In this document: positions 48,529 to 54,577 of the stretch, piece by piece | Position numbering within the stretch: the first letter of the stretch is position 1 | Layout of the letters: every line of letters starts with the position of its first letter | Assembly: GCA_017516885.1 (NCBI GenBank) | Contig: JAFXAR010000043.1 | Location: 1 to 54,577, forward strand | DNA from: Bacteroidaceae bacterium | GTDB taxonomy: Bacteria > Bacteroidota > Bacteroidia > Bacteroidales > Bacteroidaceae | Length of the DNA: 54,577 nucleotides | Reading direction: 5' to 3' | The notes under the pieces: model-generated | Databases searched by the model: none | Told to the model about the DNA's origin: nothing | The model's input: only the letters and a program-made list of their open reading frames with translations | Made by a program: the position numbers and the translations under genes

Positions 48529-49659
48529 CTACAGCCTACGTGTAACCTCCTGGAGCATGCTTTTCTTCCAGCTTGAATAGTCATCGGCAAGTATGTGCTT
48601 GCGGGCCTCCTGCGTAAGCCACACATAAAACGCAAGGTTATGAATTGACGCAATCTCCAGCGCAAGCAGTTCCTGTGCAATGAAAAGATGGCGCAGATAG
48701 GCCTTGCTGTAGAGCGTATCAACGAATGATGCGCCATCCTCCTCAATGGGCGAGAAGTCATATTTCCACTTCTCGTTGCGCATGTTCATTATGCCATGTT
48801 TTGTAAAGAGCATGGCGTTGCGTCCATTTCGGGTAGGCATCACGCAGTCGAACATGTCAACTCCCCGCTCAATGCCTTCCAAAATATTTGCAGGAGTTCC
48901 TACGCCCATAAGATAGCGCGGTCTGTCAGTGGGAAGAATCTCGTTCACAACCTCAATCATCTCGTACATCTTCTCGGCCGGCTCTCCCACAGCAAGGCCG
49001 CCAATGGCGTTGCCGGCAGCCTCTTTTGACGCAATGAACTCAGCTGAACGACGGCGCAAGTCGGGGTAGACGCATCCCTGCACAATAGGGAAGAGCTGCT
49101 GCTCGTATCCGTATTTTGGCTCAGTTTCAGCCAGGCGGCCGATGCATCTGTCAAGCCATCGGTGCGTTCTCTCCATTGACTTTTTGGCGTAATCGTAATC
49201 GGCAGTGCCAGGAGTGCATTCGTCAAATGCCATTATTATGTCAGCGCCAATGCTGCGCTCAATGTCCATAACCCTTTCGGGCGAAAAGAAGTGCTTTGAA
49301 CCGTCAATGTGCGAACGGAACTCCACACCCTCTTCGTTCATCTTGCGAATATCCTTTAGAGAAAAAACCTGAAATCCGCCACTGTCGGTAAGAATAGGGC
49401 GGTTCCATGAATTGAACTTATGAAGCCCTCCGGCATTCTCAAGCACGTCAAGTCCCGGACGCAGATACAAATGATATGTGTTGCCAAGAATTATCTGGGC
49501 CTTGATGTCATCCTTGAGATACGGTATCTGCACGCCCTTTACCGAACCAACTGTTCCTACAGGCATGAATATCGGGGTCATAATATCCCCATGGCCGGTA
49601 GAGAGTATTCCAGCGCGGGCCTTGCTGCCGCTATCTGTATGCAAAAGATTGAATTTCAC
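48529..49659 (-). CDS. tgt: queuine tRNA-ribosyltransferase
   Basis: 376 residues with a GTG start one base after the lon stop. It exchanges guanine 34 of GUN-anticodon tRNAs for a queuosine precursor. DSGGFQVFSL, FDCVMPTRNGRNA and IASIHNLAFY are standard. The cysteine cluster (CxCxxC) that binds zinc before the SRAYLHHL-type helix in other bacteria is replaced by EEDGASFVDTLYSKAYLRHLF, with no cysteine. Bacteroidota-type Tgt sequences may share this. Confidence 0.95.
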   Translation of the reverse strand: MKFNLLHTDSGSKARAGILSTGHGDIMTPIFMPVGTVGSVKGVQIPYLKDDIKAQIILGNTYHLYLRPGLDVLENAGGLHKFNSWNRPILTDSGGFQVFSLKDIRKMNEEGVEFRSHIDGSKHFFSPERVMDIERSIGADIIMAFDECTPGTADYDYAKKSMERTHRWLDRCIGRLAETEPKYGYEQQLFPIVQGCVYPDLRRRSAEFIASKEAAGNAIGGLAVGEPAEKMYEMIEVVNEILPTDRPRYLMGVGTPANILEGIERGVDMFDCVMPTRNGRNAMLFTKHGIMNMRNEKWKYDFSPIEEDGASFVDTLYSKAYLRHLFIAQELLALEIASIHNLAFYVWLTQEARKHILADDYSSWKKSMLQEVTRRL

Positions 49660-49660
49660 T

Positions 49661-52129
49661 TTATTCTGTCAGGTTTATGGGGTTCTTTACTTTTTCGTCA
49701 AGCAGAGCAATGTCTAAAACTTCCTGAACGTCATTGACATAATGGAAGTTAAGTCCCGATAGGTAGATTTCGGGAATATCCTCAATGTTGCGCCTGTTCT
49801 CTTCGCATATTATAATATCGCTTATTCCGGCACGCTTTGCTGCAAGAATTTTCTCTTTTATTCCGCCAACCGGAAGCACCTTTCCACGAAGCGTTATCTC
49901 GCCTGTCATTGCAATGTTTGGCTTTATCTTACGCTGTGTCAGCGCCGAAGCCAAGGCTGTTGCCATGGTAATGCCGGCCGAAGGGCCGTCTTTTGGGATT
50001 GCGCCTTCAGGCACATGTATATGTATATCCCATTTGCCGAATACTTCGTGCGGTATGCCGAGCTGTGACGCGTGTGACTTTATGTATTCAAGCGCCAGCA
50101 TTGCCGACTCCTTCATTACATCGCCAAGGTTGCCCGTAAGCGTCAGCTTCTCGCCTTTGCCACGGCTCAAGCTGGTCTCAATCATCAATATCTCGCCGCC
50201 TACGGCCGTCCAGGCAAGCCCGGTCACCACGCCGGCATAGTCATTGCCCTGATACTTGTCGCGTGAATACATTTTCACGCCAAGCAGTTCCTTGAGATGT
50301 TCAGGCTTTACGGTTCTTGTCTCAATTTCCCCGGATACAGCCTTCTGGCACGCCAAGCGGCGGAAGATTTTGCCAATCCTCTTTTCAAGAGTTCTAACTC
50401 CCGATTCGCGCGTGTAGTCCTCAATGATTCTTTCAATGGCCTGATTGCTTATGGTTATTCTCTCTTTCTCAATTCCGTTTGCTGCCTTCTCTTTTGCCAC
50501 AAGATGACGCTTTGCTATTTCAATTTTCTCTTCAGTGAGATAGCCGCTGACCTCGATAAGCTCCATGCGGTCGAGCAGGGGCTCGGGTATTCCTGCGAGG
50601 TCGTTAGCTGTTGCAATGAACATAACCTTTGAAAGGTCATAGTCAACGCCGAGGAAATTGTCGTGGAAATTTGAGTTCTGTTCCGGGTCAAGCACCTCAA
50701 GCAATGCCGAAGAGGGATCGCCATGCATGGAAACACGGCCAACCTTGTCAATCTCGTCAAGAATGAACACCGGGTTGTCTGTACCGGCCTTTTGCAGGCT
50801 CTTCATTATGCGTCCCGGCATTGCACCCACATAGGTCTTCCGGTGTCCGCGAATTTCCGATTCATCGTGCACACCGCCCAGCGAAATGCGCACATATTTG
50901 CGCTTGAGCGCTCTTGCAATTGATTTTCCAAGGGAAGTTTTTCCCACTCCCGGAGGGCCGTAAAGACAAATTATAGGCGCTTTAAGGTCGCCACGCATCT
51001 TTATCACAGCCAGATGCTCAAGTATTCTCTCTTTTACTTTTTCAAGGCCGTAATGGTCGCTGTTGAGCACCTTTTCGGCATTTTTCATGTCAAGGTTATC
51101 CTTTGTGCATTTGCCCCAAGGAAGGCTCACAAACTGCTGCAGATAGTTCAGCTGCACATGATAGTCGGGACTTTGAGGGAATATGCGCTCAAGCTTGCTT
51201 ACCTCCTTCTCAAATGTCTCGCCAATCTCCTTGCTCCATTTCTTTCCCTTTGCAATCTCCAGCAGCTCCTTTGTGTCCTGTTCCTGTATGCTCCCGCCGC
51301 CAAGTTCCTCTTGAAGGTTCTTTATCTGCTGCTGTATGAAGTATTCCTTCTGCTGCTGCTCAATCTCAATGTTGGTCTTTTTTATAATCTTCTGCTCGAT
51401 TTTTGCCATCTGCTCCTCCTTGTTCAGGATTGTAAGCAGATGGTAGGCGCGCTCAACAAGGGAGTTCTCCCTGAAAAGGGAAATTCTCTCCTTTAGCGAA
51501 ATCTTCATGTTTGCGCACAGGAAGTTTATGAGCGGAGCGCCATCCTTCATGTTCTTCAGCGCGAATTGCGATTCCGGCTGTGCAGTTCCTTTGTGAAGAG
51601 TGCGCAATGCTGTGTTGCGGCAGCTTTCCATGAGCACATGGAATTCATCATCCTCCTTGAATGGCTTTTCAATCACACTGTTTACTGTAGCAGTCAAATA
51701 GGGCTCGTTCTGCGTAATTCCTGTTATCTCAACTTTTTGTATGCCTTTGAGTATAACCGTTGTCGCGTCTTCGTCAATGTCAAGAACTCTAATAATCTTG
51801 GCGGTTGTTCCAATGTTGTACAAGTCGTCCATTCCCGGCGCTTCCACCTTGGGGTCCTTTTGGCATACAACTGCTATAAGAGCTTCAGGATTGCCGGCAA
51901 TGCTCTGCAATAGTTTTTTTGACGATGCTCTTGCTACAGATACAGGTATTATGGTTAATGGAAACAATACCATATTGCGAAGCGGCAATATAGGCATCTC
52001 AGTTTCACTAAAATAATCGTTGCTTTCATGCATTTCGGGGGCGTTCGGGTCCTCAATTAGAGTAATGCCGCCCTCTTCAAACATCTCTTCCCAAAATGGG
52101 AAATCATCCTTTTTGTTTTCTTTGCTCAT
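49661..52129 (-). CDS. lon: ATP-dependent protease Lon
   Basis: 822 residues. N-terminal substrate domain ([18 protein letters not shown]), AAA+ module with Walker [14 protein letters not shown] and Walker [10 protein letters not shown], and the serine-lysine protease domain with Ser717 ([10 protein letters not shown]) and Lys760 (GGIKEKIL). First gene of a five-gene operon (lon, tgt, lptF/G, helicase, gamma-CA). It degrades misfolded and regulatory proteins. Promoter at 52203-52235. Confidence 0.97.
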   Translation of the reverse strand: MSKENKKDDFPFWEEMFEEGGITLIEDPNAPEMHESNDYFSETEMPILPLRNMVLFPLTIIPVSVARASSKKLLQSIAGNPEALIAVVCQKDPKVEAPGMDDLYNIGTTAKIIRVLDIDEDATTVILKGIQKVEITGITQNEPYLTATVNSVIEKPFKEDDEFHVLMESCRNTALRTLHKGTAQPESQFALKNMKDGAPLINFLCANMKISLKERISLFRENSLVERAYHLLTILNKEEQMAKIEQKIIKKTNIEIEQQQKEYFIQQQIKNLQEELGGGSIQEQDTKELLEIAKGKKWSKEIGETFEKEVSKLERIFPQSPDYHVQLNYLQQFVSLPWGKCTKDNLDMKNAEKVLNSDHYGLEKVKERILEHLAVIKMRGDLKAPIICLYGPPGVGKTSLGKSIARALKRKYVRISLGGVHDESEIRGHRKTYVGAMPGRIMKSLQKAGTDNPVFILDEIDKVGRVSMHGDPSSALLEVLDPEQNSNFHDNFLGVDYDLSKVMFIATANDLAGIPEPLLDRMELIEVSGYLTEEKIEIAKRHLVAKEKAANGIEKERITISNQAIERIIEDYTRESGVRTLEKRIGKIFRRLACQKAVSGEIETRTVKPEHLKELLGVKMYSRDKYQGNDYAGVVTGLAWTAVGGEILMIETSLSRGKGEKLTLTGNLGDVMKESAMLALEYIKSHASQLGIPHEVFGKWDIHIHVPEGAIPKDGPSAGITMATALASALTQRKIKPNIAMTGEITLRGKVLPVGGIKEKILAAKRAGISDIIICEENRRNIEDIPEIYLSGLNFHYVNDVQEVLDIALLDEKVKNPINLTE

Positions 52130-52202
52130 CTTGCTTACTGTTTTTTTGATGCTTCAACATCTTTTCTACTCAACAAAATTCTCTAGTCATGCGTTACAAA
52201 TT

Positions 52203-52235
52203 GCAAAGTTAATAATTTTATTTTCCTGTTACAAA
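52203..52235 (-). promoter_or_regulatory. lon operon promoter
   Basis: On the minus strand TTTG (52235-52232), 20 nt, TAACTTTGC (52211-52203): a full consensus match. The start codon is 74 nt further on. No heat-shock CIRCE element is visible. Confidence 0.75.
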
Positions 52236-52390
52236 TATATAATATATTTTTAAATAAGGTTTGCGAAATAAGCCTGGTAAGCCTGGTAGTAAATTGAAAG
52301 TCAATTATTGGTTTTCAATGTTGTTATAGAACAGTGGCCGGCATTGAATTTATTTCCACGCCTTGCAATATCCGCTGGTTTTATTTTATT
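52236..52390. other. divergent intergenic region lon / lipid kinase
   Basis: AT-rich, holds the two promoter regions and a short tandem (AAGCCTGGT twice at 52270-52290). No gene seen. Confidence 0.4.
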
Positions 52391-52418
52391 GTATCGCCAA
52401 ATTTGGTTAATTTTGCAG
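52391..52418 (+). promoter_or_regulatory. promoter of the lipid kinase gene
   Basis: TTG at 52391, 16 nt, TAATTTTGC at 52410-52418, an exact -7 match; the GTG start is 34 nt on. Confidence 0.7.
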
Positions 52419-52451
52419 CGGATTTATTAGAAACGGTTTCTTAAGATTGTC

Positions 52452-53405
52452 GTGAAAAAGAAAAAAAGCATATTATTCCTCATAAACCCCAAATCGGGTG
52501 TGCAAACCAAGAAAAAAATACCTGAAAATATTGAGAAATATCTTGACAAAAATAAGTTTGATTTCTCAATAGAACACACACAGTATGCACGCCACGCTAC
52601 AGAGCTTGCAAAAAAAGCTGTTGAGCGCGGAGTGGATGTTGTTGTAGCCGTTGGCGGTGATGGTACAATCAATGAGGTAGGCTCTGCGCTTGCGCATACT
52701 GATACGGCATTGGGAGTTATTCCCTGCGGGTCAGGAAACGGTTTTGCACGACATTTGGGAATACCGCTCAATGCGCAAAAGGCAATAGAGTTCATTAACA
52801 AGGCCGAGGTTCAGTCCATTGATTACGGCAAATTGAACGGACGCCCTTTTTTCTGCGCCTGCGGAGTGGGATTTGACGCACTCGTGAGCAATCATTTTGC
52901 AAAAGGCAGCCGCAGGGGAATGTTTAGCTATATCCAAAAAACACTTACCGATTGGGTTACATACAAGCCTGAGGAATATGAAATTGAAACACCTCATGTG
53001 AAGAAAAACTTTAAGGCTTTTGTAATCGCATGTGGCAATGCCGCGCAATACGGCAACAATGCCTACATAGCACCTTATGCATCAATGCGCGATGGGCTGC
53101 TGACCGTGTCAATTCTCTCTCCGTTTCTCCCTATTGAAGTACCGGAGATTGTGACACTGCTCTTCACCAGTAAGTTTAAGGAGAGCCGCCACATGACAAC
53201 ACTGGCTTCGGAGTGGGTTAAAATTAAAAGGAAAGAGGCCGGTCCTGTACACTACGACGGAGAGCCTTGCGAAATGGAGAAAGACCTGCTCATTGAAATT
53301 GTCCCCTCAGGGCTGAAAGTGCTTGCTTCGCAAGGCTGGGACGGCACATGCGTTCCCATGCCTCTTTACAGGCAGTTCTACGATGTCATAGCGGGCAACG
53401 TATAG
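52452..53405 (+). CDS. diacylglycerol-kinase-family lipid kinase
   Basis: 317 residues with a GTG start; no ATG is available close by. SILFLINPKSG, VVAVGGDGTINEVGSAL (GGDGT nucleotide motif), VIPCGSGNGFARHLGIPL and the C-terminal HYDGEPCEM are the DagK/YegS/LCB5 signatures. It phosphorylates a membrane lipid such as diacylglycerol, or a sphingoid base, which Bacteroidota make. It stands alone with its own promoter and ends 10 bp from the convergent methyltransferase gene. Confidence 0.93.
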   Translation: MKKKKSILFLINPKSGVQTKKKIPENIEKYLDKNKFDFSIEHTQYARHATELAKKAVERGVDVVVAVGGDGTINEVGSALAHTDTALGVIPCGSGNGFARHLGIPLNAQKAIEFINKAEVQSIDYGKLNGRPFFCACGVGFDALVSNHFAKGSRRGMFSYIQKTLTDWVTYKPEEYEIETPHVKKNFKAFVIACGNAAQYGNNAYIAPYASMRDGLLTVSILSPFLPIEVPEIVTLLFTSKFKESRHMTTLASEWVKIKRKEAGPVHYDGEPCEMEKDLLIEIVPSGLKVLASQGWDGTCVPMPLYRQFYDVIAGNV

Positions 53406-53415
53406 TAAAATTCAT

Positions 53416-54126
53416 TTACATTATATATAAATAGAAATCTCCGAGAATTTTTTTTGCATCCTCGCTGTAAATGCCGGGCTCCTCTTCAAGCACCATGGTG
53501 GAACTCTGTGTATTCGCACATAGCGCGCGTACAAACTCCAATAGTGCGCGCTTAGGCATTTTGCGCGGAGTAGTCTTTATATAAGTTATTCTGCTTGCCG
53601 AGAATCCATTGATTGCCGCAGCATCCCTCCATTGCTCAACCATATCACATGGAATCACAATAGAAACTTTTCCGTCTAAAGCAAGAAGCTCTTTTGCCTT
53701 TTTGAAAAAATCCCCGCAGTTAAGCGTATCATCATGCCTTGCAATTGTGCGTGATTCAGAACCGCACTTCAAGCTATTCGCAAAGTATGGCGGATTACAC
53801 ACAATGCTGTCAAAGGGGGTAGTGGTGGCAAATTGCAACATATCGGCATTCACAATGTTTATGCGGCTGCCCCAAGGGGATGCGGCTGCATTCTCCGCTG
53901 CTTGAGCTGCTGCATCTGCATCAATTTCCACACCTGTTATTTCAGCATTACAACGCTGAGCCGCCATTATGGCGATTAACCCGCTGCCGCATCCTGCGTC
54001 AAGAATACGTTTGCTGCGCGAGCAGTCGAACCATCCGCCAAGCAGACATCCGTCAGTGCCTACTTTCATGGCGCAGTTTTCCTGCCTAATTGTGAATTGC
54101 TTGAATTTGAAATAGTTATTCGACAT
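53416..54126 (-). CDS. trmN6: tRNA1(Val) (adenine(37)-N6)-methyltransferase
   Basis: 236 residues, class I SAM methyltransferase. FTIRQENCAMKVGTDGCLLGGW is the YfiC N-terminus, then ILDAGCGSGLIAIMAAQR (SAM loop), and the catalytic NPPYF in IVCNPPYFANSLK. Position next to a tRNA gene on the same strand is fitting but may be chance. Confidence 0.92.
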   Translation of the reverse strand: MSNNYFKFKQFTIRQENCAMKVGTDGCLLGGWFDCSRSKRILDAGCGSGLIAIMAAQRCNAEITGVEIDADAAAQAAENAAASPWGSRINIVNADMLQFATTTPFDSIVCNPPYFANSLKCGSESRTIARHDDTLNCGDFFKKAKELLALDGKVSIVIPCDMVEQWRDAAAINGFSASRITYIKTTPRKMPKRALLEFVRALCANTQSSTMVLEEEPGIYSEDAKKILGDFYLYIM

Positions 54127-54143
54127 TGATGTTTGGCAAATTT

Positions 54144-54171
54144 AAAGGTCACATCAAACGACATGACCTTT
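54144..54171 (-). terminator. terminator of tRNA-Thr
   Basis: AAAGGTCA and TGACCTTT around a 12-nt loop, 11 nt after the tRNA 3' end on the minus strand. Confidence 0.65.
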
Positions 54172-54181
54172 ATTCTCTACG

Positions 54182-54254
54182 AGCCGAGTCGGGGACTCGA
54201 ACCCCGGACCTACTCATTACGAATGAGTTGCTCTACCAACTGAGCTAATTCGGC
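54182..54254 (-). tRNA. tRNA-Thr (anticodon CGT)
   Basis: Cloverleaf on the minus strand: acceptor GCCGAAT / ACTCGGC with one A-C mismatch, D stem GCTC/GAGC, anticodon stem ACTCA/TGAGT with loop TTCGTAA (CGT, bases 54221-54219), T stem CGGGG/CCCCG with TTCGAGT. No encoded CCA. Reads ACG codons. Confidence 0.95.
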
Positions 54255-54577
54255 AAAATGCTAACTAAATGTTCGCTAAAAAATATCTTTATCATCCGCA
54301 CCTACTCATTGTTCATATTTGGACGAATGAGTTGCCCTGCCAACTGAGCTAATTCGGCAAAATGTAAAAACGCATCATTGACCGCACCTACTCATTGTTC
54401 ATATTTGGACGAATGAGTTGCCCTGCCAACCGAGCTAATTCGGCAAAATGCTAACTAAATGTTCGCTAAAAATATCTTTACCATCCGCACCTACTCATTG
54501 TTCATATTTGGACGAATGAGTTGCCCTGCCAACCGAGCTAATTCGGCAAAACGCTAACTAAATGTTCGCTAAAAATA
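54255..54577 (-). repeat. tandem array of degenerate tRNA-Thr 5' halves
   Basis: Three copies (54301-54358, 54387-54444, 54490-54547; starts 86 and 103 bp apart) repeat the acceptor 5' strand, D arm and anticodon arm of the adjacent tRNA-Thr. All share GGCAGGGC for GGTAGAGC in the D arm and a 12-nt insertion (CCAAATATGAAC) after the CGT anticodon. The T arm and acceptor 3' strand are missing. A 45-nt spacer with CTAACTAAATGTTCGCTAAA follows the true tRNA and copies 2 and 3. The array may continue beyond the window. Confidence 0.85.

Noticed and set aside
54387-54444. Functional tRNA with a small intron
   Set aside because: The T arm and 3' acceptor strand are missing and bacterial tRNA introns are self-splicing group I, far longer than 12 nt.
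54301-54577. CRISPR array at the end of the window
   Set aside because: Repeats are regular, but the repeated part is a recognisable tRNA half, the spacers are near-identical instead of unique, and no cas gene is near.

Overview
The window is a 54.6 kb chromosomal segment of a Bacteroidales bacterium (Bacteroidota), probably a gut lineage close to Bacteroidaceae/Prevotellaceae. The evidence is the ATP synthase gene order atpD-C-(I)-B-E-F-H-A-G with a very short epsilon subunit, Bacteroidota promoters (TTTG about 20 nt before TAnnTTTG), DUF2582 and DUF2975 proteins, the protein family profile (Dcp, DPP IV, aspartate 4-decarboxylase with AspT, TIGR02757) and rarity of Shine-Dalgarno sites. The genus cannot be fixed from sequence reading alone. 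Most genes are intact housekeeping genes with uniform base and codon use.

Layout: 1-768 is gene-poor, with two copies of a 43-bp repeat and the first 43 codons of an AAA ATPase. 0.77-5.5 kb (minus): a DUF2582 winged-helix protein, a C_GCAxxG_C_C redox-type protein, the M3 peptidase Dcp, an exported carboxypeptidase-regulatory-like protein and a DUF2975/XRE pair. 5.9-7.7 kb (plus): glyA and a small helical protein. 8.0-15.1 kb: the whole F1Fo ATP synthase operon. 15.1-23.1 kb: an isolated virus-derived block, with a P22-like portal protein, a 1495-residue polyvalent zinc-protease protein, two small helical proteins and a divergent 81-residue gene, its own dyad-rich control region and its own terminator. 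23.4-29.6 kb: ligA, dapA, a TIGR02757 protein and a two-domain malic enzyme. 29.7-33.2 kb (minus): aspartate 4-decarboxylase and the aspartate/alanine exchanger AspT, a proton-motive-force cycle. 33.6-34.5 kb: a Fic AMP-transferase with an N-terminal helix-turn-helix. 34.5-38.5 kb (minus): a TPR protein, a triple 120-bp repeat and pgk. 38.6-43.1 kb (minus): sugar-nucleotide genes rfbC, rfbA, a cytidylyltransferase/GHMP-kinase fusion and ugd. 43.1-52.1 kb (minus): DPP IV, then a tight gamma-carbonic anhydrase/DEAD helicase/LptF-G/tgt/lon operon. 52.4-54.3 kb: a lipid kinase, trmN6 and tRNA-Thr(CGT), followed by a tandem array of degenerate tRNA-Thr 5' halves that runs off the window.

The most unusual content is of three kinds. 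First, the portal/polyvalent block survives with long intact frames but without terminase, capsid, tail or integrase. Second, a family of 84-bp interspersed repeats lies upstream of atpD, ligA and rfbA; each carries an 11-bp hairpin with one bulged T whose stem shows compensatory base changes between copies. Third, there are repeat arrays of odd design: two five-unit heptamer arrays with the same unit layout but unrelated sequence (one inside the ugd reading frame), the triple 120-bp repeat beside pgk, and the tRNA-half array.
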